A stretch of DNA of 64,000 nucleotides. Origin: Roseiarcus sp963835955 (lineage in GTDB: Bacteria; Pseudomonadota; Alphaproteobacteria; Rhizobiales; Beijerinckiaceae). The DNA is taken from positions 124,001-188,000 of the forward strand of contig CAWIHZ010000026.1 in NCBI GenBank assembly GCA_963835955.1. Reading direction: 5' to 3'. How positions within the stretch are numbered: position 1 is the first letter of the stretch; every line of letters starts with the position of its first letter. The notes beneath the pieces were generated by a model that was not told the DNA's origin, ran no database searches, and worked only from the letters and a program-made list of their open reading frames with translations. Positions 9,516 through 18,092 of the stretch are shown piece by piece. Made by a program: the position numbers and the translations under genes.

Positions 9516-10583
9516 TCAGGCCGCCGCGCGTGGCGCGGCCTCCTCAGGCACAGCCGCCCGCGCCTTTTCGCCGTCGGCGAGGAGACCGAAGAGATCGCGC
9601 GGATCGCGCGGCGCGGGGATCAGGTCGAGCGTCGAGACATGCTTCGTCCCTCGGACGCGATCGCGCAGGAAGCGAAGGGCGGAGAAGTCCTCGATCGCGA
9701 AGCCGACCGAATCGAACAGCGTGATCCGGTCGGCGGCGCGCCGTCCCGGCGCCTGACCGGTGATGACCCGCCAGAACTCGGTCACCGGGAAATCCGGAGC
9801 CATCTGCTGAATCTCGCCCTCGATCCGCGTCTGCGGCGCGAATTCGACGAATACGTCCGCCCGGTTCAGAATAGCGCGGTCGAGCTCGGTCTTGCCGGGG
9901 CAGTCGCCGCCGACGGCGTTGATGTGCATGCCGGGCCGAATCATCGCGTCGTTGAGGACCGTCGCCCTGCGCTTGTCCGCGGTCACGGTCGTGACGATGT
10001 CGGCGCCGGAAACGGCCTCCGCCGCGCTCGCGGCGCGAATGATTGAGTAACCGCGCTGACCGAGATTGCGCACGAATTTCGCCCCGGCCGCCGGATCGAC
10101 GTCAAAAACGCGCAAATTCCGGACGCCCAGCAGCGCGCGAAAGGCCAGCGCCTGAAATTCCGACTGCGCGCCGAGGCCAATGATCGCCATCGTGCTGGAA
10201 TCGGGCCTGGCGAGGCGCTTCGCCGCAAGAGCCGACGTCGCTGCGGTGCGCAAGGCGGTCGTGATCGTCATTTCGGACAGGAACAGGGGATATCCGGTGC
10301 CGACGTCCGAAAGCATGCCGAAGGCGGCGACGGTCTGCAGCCCGTCGGCGGCGTTGCCGGGGTGGCCGGTGACGTATTTGAAGCCGTAGAGTTCGCCGTC
10401 GCTTGCCGGCATCAGCTCGATGACGCCCGCGCGCGAGTGGCTGCCAATTCGGGGCGTCTTCTCGAAGGCGGGCCAGCGGCGGAAGTCTTCCTCGATCGCG
10501 CCGGCGAGTCCGACCAGGAAGGGCTCGACGCCGGTTTCGGCGACGAGATCGATGATGTTGCCGACGTTGACGAATTGAACCAT
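9516..10583 (-). CDS. Ornithine cyclodeaminase family protein
   Basis: The 355-residue product belongs to the ornithine cyclodeaminase/mu-crystallin family. It has the NAD-binding turn IGLGAQSEFQALAF near residue 130 and the family elements ELYGFKYVTGHPGN and GDCPGKTELDRAIL. The longer form with C-terminal LDLIPAPRDPRDLFGLL resembles genuine ornithine cyclodeaminases of Agrobacterium type, which convert ornithine to proline and ammonia. I chose ATG 10583, preceded by AGGTG. A divergent Lrp-type regulator 157 bases away is the likely controller. Confidence 0.87.
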   Translation of the reverse strand: MVQFVNVGNIIDLVAETGVEPFLVGLAGAIEEDFRRWPAFEKTPRIGSHSRAGVIELMPASDGELYGFKYVTGHPGNAADGLQTVAAFGMLSDVGTGYPLFLSEMTITTALRTAATSALAAKRLARPDSSTMAIIGLGAQSEFQALAFRALLGVRNLRVFDVDPAAGAKFVRNLGQRGYSIIRAASAAEAVSGADIVTTVTADKRRATVLNDAMIRPGMHINAVGGDCPGKTELDRAILNRADVFVEFAPQTRIEGEIQQMAPDFPVTEFWRVITGQAPGRRAADRITLFDSVGFAIEDFSALRFLRDRVRGTKHVSTLDLIPAPRDPRDLFGLLADGEKARAAVPEEAAPRAAA

Positions 10584-10740
10584 GAAAAACACCTGGGCGA
10601 ATGGGGCGGCTTGGTTCGCGGACGCCGCTCATTGACCGCCCAAACATCATAGACCGCCGCTGAGCTTTAAAAAATGTCCTAACTGCGCATATTTTTGATC
10701 ATAATCTTGCATTTTGCTAAGCTTGAGTTTACAAAATGCC

Positions 10741-11166
10741 ATGCATGGCCTTGACGACCTCGATCGGGCGCTAATCGGAATTCTGCGCAAGGACGGGCGC
10801 GCGCCGCTGTCGAAAATCGCTGCGCTGCTCGCGGTTTCGCGGGCGACCGTTCAGTCGCGCCTCGACCGCCTCATCGAATCGGGCGCCGTGCTGGGTTTCA
10901 CGCTCAGGGCGCGGCAGGACGAGGATGGTTCGGCGGTCCGCGCGATCATGTCGATCGAGGTCGCCGGAAAGTCGACACGGACGGTGATCAGGAACCTGCG
11001 GGGCGTTCCCGAACTGCATGCGCTCCACACGACCAACGGCGCCTGGGACCTGATCGCCGAAATTCGCGCCGAGAGCCTGCAGGATTTCGACCGGGTGCTG
11101 CGCATCGTCCGGGAAACCGAAGGCGTCGCCAACAGCGAGACCAGCATTCTGCTGAGTTCGGTCTGA
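10741..11166 (+). CDS. Lrp/AsnC family transcriptional regulator
   Basis: The 141-residue protein has an N-terminal helix-turn-helix (LDDLDRALIGILRKDGRAPL, then SRATVQSRLDRLIESGAV) and a C-terminal RAM/AsnC ligand domain (MSIEVAGKS, later LHTTNGAWDLIAEI). It is divergent from the ornithine cyclodeaminase gene, the usual layout for an amino-acid-responsive regulator and its target. The 10584-10740 gap is AT-rich near 10665-10735 and probably carries its operator. Confidence 0.9.
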   Translation: MHGLDDLDRALIGILRKDGRAPLSKIAALLAVSRATVQSRLDRLIESGAVLGFTLRARQDEDGSAVRAIMSIEVAGKSTRTVIRNLRGVPELHALHTTNGAWDLIAEIRAESLQDFDRVLRIVRETEGVANSETSILLSSV

Positions 11167-11209
11167 GCCCGAATGCGACTGAGCGGCGAGCGCGGCGCTG
11201 GGCGAACCG

Positions 11210-11431
11210 TCAACCGGAGGTCGGATTGTCTTCCATCAACGTCCGGCGCCGCTTGGCCAGGGCATCCTCGGCCGTCATCCAATCCTGACGCTGCACCGTG
11301 GTCAGAAAACCGATTGTCGCCATGCGCTTGCCGAGCAACCGCCAGTTCCTCGCCGCCGTCGACCGCAATTTTGGTTCCCGCAGGTTGAGCAAAGCATCGG
11401 GCCGCCGGTGAATGATCACATGGCCGACCAT
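11210..11431 (-). CDS. Small conserved-looking protein of unknown function
   Basis: A 73-residue ORF starts at ATG 11431 with an excellent ribosome binding site (GGGAGG, about six bases upstream). The product begins MVGHVIIHRRPDALLNLREP and contains QRQDWMTAEDALAKRRRTL. It is basic and soluble, with no membrane segment. I do not recognise the family. A perfect FNR/FixK-type box lies about 130 bases upstream, so it could be oxygen-regulated. Confidence 0.6.
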   Translation of the reverse strand: MVGHVIIHRRPDALLNLREPKLRSTAARNWRLLGKRMATIGFLTTVQRQDWMTAEDALAKRRRTLMEDNPTSG

Positions 11432-11559
11432 TCTTCACCTCCCTCCCCCTCGCTTCCGCCCCCCTTTCCCCGCTCTTGGCTTCGCTCGCCGTTCCCCGGC
11501 CCGCGCGATCGCCTTCAACTCTAGTATTGATCAAAATACACGCTTTCTGCCAGATTGAT

Positions 11560-11573
11560 TTGACGCATATCAA
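11560..11573. promoter_or_regulatory. FNR/FixK-type binding site
   Basis: TTGACGCATATCAA fits the TTGAY-N4-ATCAA anaerobox bound by FNR/FixK/FnrN regulators. It lies in a 295-base gap between the small minus-strand gene (start 11431) and ligA (start 11727). The small gene is the more likely target. A separate TTGATCAA lies at 11527-11534. Confidence 0.5.
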
Positions 11574-11726
11574 AGCAGCGCCTCTCGCATGTCGATGGAT
11601 AGATCCATCTCACGCAGGACGCGAAAGCCGAGGGCGAATCCTTTCAGGCCGAGACCGCAGAACAGCGCCTCCGCCGCCCGATCGCCCGCCTTCCGCCGAC
11701 CGCGGCCCCGCGCTAACCTGCCCTTG

Positions 11727-13815
11727 ATGACGACGGACAAGCCGATCCCCGATCTCACCCTCGCCCAGGCGCGGCGGGAGCATGCGCGGCTGGGGGCCGA
11801 GATCGCCGAGCACGATCGCCGCTATCACGGCGAGGACGCGCCGACGATTTCCGACGCGGAATATGACGCGCTGCGCCGCCGCTACACCGAAATCGAAGCG
11901 ACTTTTCCCGAACTCGCCGGTGCGGAATCGGCCAATCGCAAGGTCGGCGCTCCGCCGTCCGAGAAATTCGCGAAGGTGCGCCACGCCGTGCCGATGCTGT
12001 CGCTCGGCAATATATTCGCCGAGGAGGAAGTCCAGGAATTCTGCGCCCGCGTGCGGCGCTTTTTGGGGATGGCCGAAGACTTCGAGCCTCGACGTCGTCG
12101 CCGAGCCGAAGATCGACGGCCTCTCCTGCAGCTTGCGCTACGAAGACGGCGAACTCGTTCAAGCGGCCACGCGCGGCGACGGCTTCGAGGGCGAGGAGGT
12201 GACCGCCAACGCGCGCACGGTCCGGTCCATTCCGAACCGTCTCGCGGGCGCGCCCAGAATCTTCGAGGCGCGCGGCGAGGTCTATATGCGTCACGCCGAT
12301 TTCGCCGCGCTCAACGCGCGCCAGGCCGAAGCCGGCAAGCCGCAATTCGCCAATCCGCGCAACGCCGCCGCCGGTTCGCTGCGCCAGCTCGACCCGAACA
12401 TCACCGCGGGCCGGCCGCTCGCCTTCTTCGCCTACGCCTGGGGCGAAGTCAGCGAGCCGTTCGCTTCGACTCAGCTCGGCGCGATGCGGGCGATGCAACG
12501 CTTCGGCCTGCCGACAAATCCGCTGACCAGGCTCTGCCGCACCAGCGCCGAGATGCTCGAGCATTACCGCGCGATCGAGGCGCAACGCGCTTCCCTCGGC
12601 TATGACATCGACGGCGTGGTCTACAAGGTGGACAATCTCGCCCTGCAGCAGCGTCTCGGCTTCGTCTCCCGCAGCCCGCGCTGGGCGGTCGCGCACAAGT
12701 TCCCAGCCGAGCAGGCGACGACGGTGGTGGAGGCGATCGAAATCAACGTCGGCCGGACCGGAGCGCTGACCCCGATCGCCAGGCTCAGGCCGGTGACCGT
12801 CGGCGGCGTCGTCGTCTCGAACGCGACGCTCCACAACGAGGACGAGATCGCGCGCAAGGACGTGCGGGTCGGCGACACAATCGTCGTCCAGCGGGCCGGC
12901 GACGTGATTCCGCAAATCGTCAAGGTCGTGCTGGAAAAGCGCCCGCCCGGGGCGAAGCTTTACGAATTCCCGCTTACCTGTCCGGCCTGCGGATCGGCGG
13001 CTTTGCGCGAGATCGACGAGAAGACCGGCGAGGCCGATGTGGTGCGCCGCTGCACCGGGCGCCTCATCTGCCCGGCGCAGGCGGTCGAGGGCCTCAAGCA
13101 CTTCTCTTCCCGCAACGCCTTCGACATCGAGGGCTTGGGCGAAAAGCAGATCGAGCTGTTCTTCGGCGAGGGGCTCATCCGGACGCCGGCCGACATCTTC
13201 ACCCTGCGCGCCCGCGATGGGCAGGGGCGAAAGCCGCTCAGCGAATGGGAGGGTTTCGGCCAGACCTCGGTGCGCAACCTGTTCGACGCCATCGACGCGC
13301 GGCGGACCATCGCCCTTAACCGTTTCCTCTATGCGCTCGGCATCCGCCATGTCGGCGAGACCAACGCGCGGCGTCTGGCCCGTCATTTCGGCGACTGGGC
13401 GCCTCTGCGCGCCGCCGCGCGCTCGGCCAACGCGGGGCAAGAATTCTCGGCGATCGAGGGCATCGGCCCGGTCGTGGCGGAGGCGATCGTCGACTTCTTC
13501 GCCGAGCCGCGCAACGAGGCCGCGCTCGACGCGCTCTTAGCTCAGGTGACGGTCGAGCGGATGGCGGCGATCGCCTCTGGCCACCCGCTCGCGGGCCGCA
13601 CAATCGTCTTCACCGGGTCTTTGGAGCGGATGACGCGCGAGGAGGCCAAGGCGATGGCCGAGCGGCTGGGAGCGAAAGTCTCAGGCTCGATCTCGTCCAA
13701 GACCCATCTCGTCGTCGCCGGCCCCGGCGCCGGCTCGAAACTCAACAAGGCCCGCGAACTCGGCGTCGAGACCATCGACGAGGACGAGTGGTTCAGACGC
13801 GCGGGCCGCGAGTAG
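11727..13815 (+). CDS. ligA: NAD-dependent DNA ligase LigA (one apparent frameshift)
   Basis: LigA seals nicks during replication and repair using NAD+. Domain Ia (EIAEHDRRYHGEDAPTISDA) is followed by the adenylation motif with the AMP-accepting lysine (AEPKIDGLSCSLRYEDGE), the OB fold (NVGRTGALTPIARL), a four-cysteine zinc finger (CPACGSAAL, later CPAQAVEG), helix-hairpin-helix repeats and a C-terminal BRCT domain (GRTIVFTGSLERMTREEAKA). The frame breaks at GACTTC (12078-12083). Removing one T restores GACTC, the reading AEDSSLDVVAEPKIDG and 695 residues, the normal size. Since LigA is essential, the break is almost certainly a sequence artefact. Confidence 0.95.
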
Positions 13816-13894
13816 GTTGGGGAGGTTTGCGCCAGGGAACGCTCCGCCCTAGAAATGCGCGAGCATAAGGGCTTACGATAGGCGGCGGGGGCCA

Positions 13895-14674
13895 ATGGAT
13901 TCCTTGAAGCGATCGATCGCCGTCGCGTCGACGACCTTCGGCGCCAGCGTGCTGGGCATGTTGCTGCATTGGGTCGTGCCGGCGCAGGTTCTGACCGACG
14001 CCAAGGGCACGGTCGGCGCGATGGTCGGGCTCGTCACCCTGCTTCTGGCGCTGGTCCTCGGTCTCCTCGTCTTTACGGCTTTTTCGGTCTTCACGACGCA
14101 ACGGGACGAGGCGCAGTCGTTGGGGCCGGTGATCGTCGAACTCGATCTCGCGCTCGAGCAGTATGGGCCTGAGGGCGCCCAGGGACGGGCGGGATTGAGG
14201 GCGGCGCTGGAGCGCTCGCGCGCCCGTTTCTTCGGCGACGCGGCCCGCGGGCCGCAGCCGTTCACCCTGGAGGAGACACGCGCGACGCTGCAGGGGCTCA
14301 GCGGCTATTTCAACAGCCTGAAACCCTCGACGGACGCGCAGCGGGAACTGTTGGCCTCCGCACGGGACCTGGCGCGGAAATTCGCCGATACGCAAATGCT
14401 CATGGCCCGCCAACTCGCCAATCCGTTTCCGCCTTACGTGCTGGTCGTGGTGGTCTGCTGGGCCTCGGCGCTGTTCCTCGGCAACGGCCTGATCGCGACG
14501 CCGAACGCGGTTTCGGTCGGCGCGCATCTCCTGGGCGCGATCGCCATCGGCAGCGCGATCTTCCTGATGCTGGAGCTCAGCCAGCCCTATGTCGGCGTCA
14601 TCAGGCTCTCGTCCGCCGGCGTCGACAGGCTCTTGCAGGTGCTTGGCGAGACGGCGGCGAAGGGAGCCGGGTAG
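13895..14674 (+). CDS. DUF4239-like membrane protein
   Basis: The 259-residue protein has two N-terminal membrane helices (about residues 14-33 and 41-66, the second around VGLVTLLLALVLGLLVFTAF) and two C-terminal ones (about 177-197 and 205-230). A soluble helical middle separates the pairs. The pattern and the ending YVGVIRLSSAGVDRLLQVLG resemble DUF4239/bestrophin-like proteins of unknown function. It stands alone between ligA and the tRNAs. Confidence 0.6.
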   Translation: MDSLKRSIAVASTTFGASVLGMLLHWVVPAQVLTDAKGTVGAMVGLVTLLLALVLGLLVFTAFSVFTTQRDEAQSLGPVIVELDLALEQYGPEGAQGRAGLRAALERSRARFFGDAARGPQPFTLEETRATLQGLSGYFNSLKPSTDAQRELLASARDLARKFADTQMLMARQLANPFPPYVLVVVVCWASALFLGNGLIATPNAVSVGAHLLGAIAIGSAIFLMLELSQPYVGVIRLSSAGVDRLLQVLGETAAKGAG

Positions 14675-14703
14675 GCGGGCGGAATGCGCCGGCGGGGAAG
14701 CAT

Positions 14704-14777
14704 TGGAGCGGGCGAAGGGAATCGAACCCTCGTATGAAGCTTGGGAAGCTTCCGTTCTACCATTGAACTACGCCCGC
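14704..14777 (-). tRNA. tRNA-Gly(CCC)
   Basis: The minus strand folds as a cloverleaf with acceptor GCGGGCG/CGCCCGC. The anticodon loop TTCCCAA gives anticodon CCC. The T loop TTCGATT is intact, the discriminator is T, and CCA is encoded at 14706-14704. The length of 74 is normal for tRNA-Gly. Confidence 0.93.
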
Positions 14778-14783
14778 CAGCGC

Positions 14784-14860
14784 TGGCAGGAGAGGCGAGA
14801 CTTCGAACTCGCAACCCCCGGTTTTGGAGACCGGTGCTCTGCCAATTGAGCTACACTCCT
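14784..14860 (-). tRNA. tRNA-Trp(CCA), T loop one base too long as written
   Basis: The minus strand gives acceptor AGGAGTG/CTCTCCT, with a T-T mismatch at the sixth pair. The anticodon loop CTCCAAA gives anticodon CCA, and GCCA is encoded at the 3' end. The T stem GCGAG/CTCGC encloses eight bases (TTCGAAGT) instead of seven, making 77 nt instead of 76. Plus-strand GACTTC (14799-14804) becomes GACTC if one T is removed, which restores the canonical loop TTCGAGT. The extra base is probably a sequence artefact. Confidence 0.92.
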
Positions 14861-15101
14861 AAGCCGGCCCCTTTTGCCGCATCGCGCTTTAGGACGCAAG
14901 CGCATGTTCGCGGTCTGTCGTCCGCGATCGATGGGCGCCTCCTCGAAGGTTGACGTCGAAAAACCGTTCCCCTATAGACCCGCCACCCAATGAGCCAGGG
15001 CTGGATCGACGGGCGGGACGCGTCTTAAGCGAAGCGGCCCGCGGCGGCGTTCTTTTTTTGCCCTAAGGCCAAGCATTTCGTCGTTGAAGGAATCGTGTGC
15101 G
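14861..15101. other. Upstream region of rpmB
   Basis: This is a 241-base gap between tRNA-Trp and rpmB. It includes a T7 run near 15053. I see no gene; it should hold the rpmB promoter and the divergent tRNA promoter. Confidence 0.4.
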
Positions 15102-15404
15102 ATGTCACGCCGCTGCGAGCTGACCGGCAAAGCCGTTCAATTCGGCAACAAGGTCAGCCATTCCAACCGTAAGACGCGCACGCGCTTCTTGCCGAACCTC
15201 GTTCATGTCACGCTAATTTCCGAGGCTCTGGAGCGCCGAGTCAGGCTGCGCGTCACCGCGGCCGCCCTGCGCTCGGTCGAGCATCGCGGCGGGCTCGACA
15301 ATTTTCTCGCCAAGGCGCGCGACGCGCAGCTTTCGGACGAGGCGGTCGCGCTGAAGCGCGAAATCGCCAAGAAGCAAGCCGCGACAGAAGCGAAGGCGGC
15401 TTAA
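15102..15404 (+). CDS. rpmB: 50S ribosomal protein L28
   Basis: The 100-residue product begins MSRRCELTGKAVQFGNKVSH and continues with the L28 core (SNRKTRTRFLPNLVHVTLIS). ATG 15102 matches the family start, and AAGGA lies upstream. The C-terminal Lys/Ala-rich tail is typical of alphaproteobacteria. It is a component of the large ribosomal subunit. Confidence 0.96.
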   Translation: MSRRCELTGKAVQFGNKVSHSNRKTRTRFLPNLVHVTLISEALERRVRLRVTAAALRSVEHRGGLDNFLAKARDAQLSDEAVALKREIAKKQAATEAKAA

Positions 15405-15462
15405 AGCCGCCGACGTCGAGCGCTTATACCGTCCCGGAGCTTCTCTGCGGGCGCTTTCCTTT

Positions 15463-16116
15463 TTACCCCAGCGCACGCTTCAGTCCCGCCGCCTCGCGCG
15501 CCAGGGTCTCGACCCGCGCATAATCGCCGGTGGCCAGCGCGTCCTTCGGCAGCATCCATGATCCGCCGACGCAGGCGACGTTGGGCAATTTGAGATAGTC
15601 CGGCGCCTTGGCGAGGTCGATCCCGCCGGTCGGGCAGAAGCGCAAATCGGGCAGGGGCGCGGAGAGCGAGGCCAGAAGCCTGACGCCGCCGACCGCCTCG
15701 GCCGGAAACAGCTTGAGGGCGCGGAACCCGAGCTCCCTCAGGGCCATCGCCTCGGAGGCGGTCGCGCAACCCGGCAAGAACGGCACGGGCGCTTGCGCCG
15801 CGGCTCGGGCGAGTTCAGGCGTCGCGCCGGGGCTGACCAGGAAACGCGCGCCGGCGGCGAGAGCCTCGCCGATCTGTTCGACCGAGACGATCGTGCCCGC
15901 GCCAACGACCGCGCCGGGAACCTGTCTTGCGATCGCTTCGATGGCGGCCAACGCGCTCGGTGTGCGCAACGTCACTTCAATCGCGTAAAGGCCGCCGGCG
16001 ACCAGGGCCTTCGCCTGCCCGAGGCCGTCTTCGACGCTGCCGACCGTCAGAACCGGGATCACCGGCGCCAGCGCCATGATCGAAGCCGCCGCGTCATCGC
16101 GCAAGGAGAGCGTCAT
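15463..16116 (-). CDS. eda: 2-dehydro-3-deoxy-phosphogluconate aldolase (KDPG/KHG aldolase)
   Basis: The 217-residue enzyme splits KDPG to pyruvate and glyceraldehyde 3-phosphate in the Entner-Doudoroff pathway. It shows PVLTVGSVEDGLGQAKALVA, the glutamate in AIEVTLRTPSALAAIEAI, and the Schiff-base lysine in ALKLFPAEAVGG, followed by CPTGGIDLAKAPDYL. ATG 16116 is preceded by GGAG at good spacing. No edd or other pathway gene is adjacent. Confidence 0.93.
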   Translation of the reverse strand: MTLSLRDDAAASIMALAPVIPVLTVGSVEDGLGQAKALVAGGLYAIEVTLRTPSALAAIEAIARQVPGAVVGAGTIVSVEQIGEALAAGARFLVSPGATPELARAAAQAPVPFLPGCATASEAMALRELGFRALKLFPAEAVGGVRLLASLSAPLPDLRFCPTGGIDLAKAPDYLKLPNVACVGGSWMLPKDALATGDYARVETLAREAAGLKRALG

Positions 16117-16245
16117 ACCTAAATCTCCAAAGGTTGGCCGCGACCGTCTTAACACGCCCGGCGCCCCGGCGGCGAGGCTCGCGCCGAAGAACGAATCGAC
16201 TAATCTGTAGTCGACGAACGCCGCTCGCCGCCGACGGAACCTGAC

Positions 16246-18021
16246 GTGAACGAGACGATCGACCTTTCACTTTACAAGGAAGCGTTGCTTTTCCTGGTGA
16301 CGGCGGGGGTCGTGGCGCCGTTGTTCTTCCGGCTGCGCATCAGCCCCGTGCTGGGATTTCTGCTGGCCGGGGTCCTGCTCGGCCCCTATTGCCTTGGCCG
16401 GCTGGTCGGTCGGGCCCAATGGCTGAACGCCCTCGCCATCACCAACGTCGAGACGATAGACCACATCGCCGCCTTCGGCGTGGTCGTGCTGCTGTTCACG
16501 ATGGGGCTGGAGCTTTCCTTCGAACGCCTGCGGCGCATGCGCCGGCTGGTGTTCGGCCTAGGGTTTGGGCAGATGCTGGCGACGACGTTCATTCTCGGCG
16601 CGGCGGCCTGGGTTGTCGGACTCGCCCCGGCCCCGGCGCTGACGATCGGCGCCGCGCTCGCGATGTCATCGACGGCGATCGTGATCCCGGTGCTGGGCGA
16701 GAGCAAACGGCTCGGCTCGAGCGTTGGCAGGGCGAGTTTCGCCGTGCTGTTGTTTCAGGATCTCGCCGTCGCGCCGCTCCTGGTGATGGTCGCCGCCTTC
16801 GCTGGCGGCGGGCACGGGCTCGGCGCGGCGCTGCTGCGCGTCCTCGTTCCGGCAGCGCTGGCCGTTGCGGGGCTCATCCTGTTTGGGCGCGTCGCCCTGC
16901 GGCCTTTGTTTCATTCGGTGGCGCAGACGAAAAGCCCCGAATTCTTCATGGCGGCCTGCCTGCTGGTGGTTCTTGGGGCGGGCCTCGCGGCGGCGGCGAG
17001 CCATCTCTCGATGGCTCTCGGCGCCTTCGTCGCCGGGCTGCTGCTGGCGGAAACCGAGTATCGGCGCGAGATCGAGGTGACCATCGAACCGTTCAAGGGC
17101 CTCCTGCTTGGACTCTTTTTCGTCTCGATCGGCGCCGAGATCAACTTGCCGCTGCTATTCTCGCGGGCCGGTCTCATTCTGGGTCTCGTCGCCGCCTTGA
17201 TCGTGATCAAGGGTCTGACGCTGTTTGCGCTGGCGAGAGGCTTCCGGCTTCCGGCGCGGGCTGGCGTCGAGATGGCGCTGGTGCTCGCGCCGGGCGGCGA
17301 ATTCGCCTTTGTTATGGTCGGGGCGGCGCTTGCCAGGGAGCTCGTCGATCGTCCGCTCGCAACGACGCTGGTCGGCGTCGTCGCCATCTCGATGCTCGCC
17401 ATCCCGGCGCTCGCCAAACTCGGGGCGCGGATCGGCTCGCCGCCCCGCGGCGCGGCGGATGAGGCGCCCGCCGAGATTCCGCCGGACAGCGAGGACCGCC
17501 GGGTCATCATCGTCGGTTATGGGCGCGTCGGCGAGTTGATCGGCGACATGCTCGACATGCACCGGATCCCTTTCGTCGCGGTCGACTCGGACGCCCGTCT
17601 GACGGCGCGCGCGCGGGCTGCCGGCAAGCCGGTCTATTTCGGCGACGCGACCCGCCCGGACTATCTGCGCCGCTGCGGCGTCGAGACCGCGCGCGCAGTG
17701 GTGGTGACGATGGACGCGCCGAGCGCCAACGAGGCGGTCGTCGAAACGACGCGCCGCCTGCGCCAGGACGTGACGCTGGTTGCGCGCGCCCGCGACGCCG
17801 ATCACGCTCGCGCGCTCTATGAGCTTGGCGTCACCGACGCGGTGCCCGAGACGATCGAGGCGAGCCTGCAACTCTCCGAAGCGGTGCTCGTCGACCTCGG
17901 CGTGCCGATGGGCCTCGTCATTGCGTCCATCCACGAAAAGCGCGACGAATATCGCAGAATTCTCGTCGCCGCCGGCGCGCCGGAACGGCCGCGTTCGACC
18001 CGCAAGCCGCGACGCGGCTGA
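16246..18021 (+). CDS. CPA2-family K+(or Na+)/H+ antiporter with TrkA-N domain (KefB/YbaL-like)
   Basis: The 591-residue protein starts at GTG 16246. About twelve membrane helices fill residues 10-395, with the CPA2 motifs GFLLAGVLLGPYCLG, LFTMGLELSFERLRR and GAFVAGLLLAETEYR. From about residue 418 a Rossmann TrkA-N domain begins (VIIVGYGRVGELIGDMLD) and runs through YFGDATRPDYLRRCGVE. The protein should exchange monovalent cations for protons across the inner membrane under nucleotide control. It stands alone, without a KefF/KefG subunit. Whether K+ or Na+ is carried cannot be told. Confidence 0.88.
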   Translation: MNETIDLSLYKEALLFLVTAGVVAPLFFRLRISPVLGFLLAGVLLGPYCLGRLVGRAQWLNALAITNVETIDHIAAFGVVVLLFTMGLELSFERLRRMRRLVFGLGFGQMLATTFILGAAAWVVGLAPAPALTIGAALAMSSTAIVIPVLGESKRLGSSVGRASFAVLLFQDLAVAPLLVMVAAFAGGGHGLGAALLRVLVPAALAVAGLILFGRVALRPLFHSVAQTKSPEFFMAACLLVVLGAGLAAAASHLSMALGAFVAGLLLAETEYRREIEVTIEPFKGLLLGLFFVSIGAEINLPLLFSRAGLILGLVAALIVIKGLTLFALARGFRLPARAGVEMALVLAPGGEFAFVMVGAALARELVDRPLATTLVGVVAISMLAIPALAKLGARIGSPPRGAADEAPAEIPPDSEDRRVIIVGYGRVGELIGDMLDMHRIPFVAVDSDARLTARARAAGKPVYFGDATRPDYLRRCGVETARAVVVTMDAPSANEAVVETTRRLRQDVTLVARARDADHARALYELGVTDAVPETIEASLQLSEAVLVDLGVPMGLVIASIHEKRDEYRRILVAAGAPERPRSTRKPRRG

Positions 18022-18092
18022 GCCGCGACCTCGCTTGCGACGCGCGACGCAAGGACGCGAGGGGGTAAGGAGGGCCCGTCTGATGGACGGCC

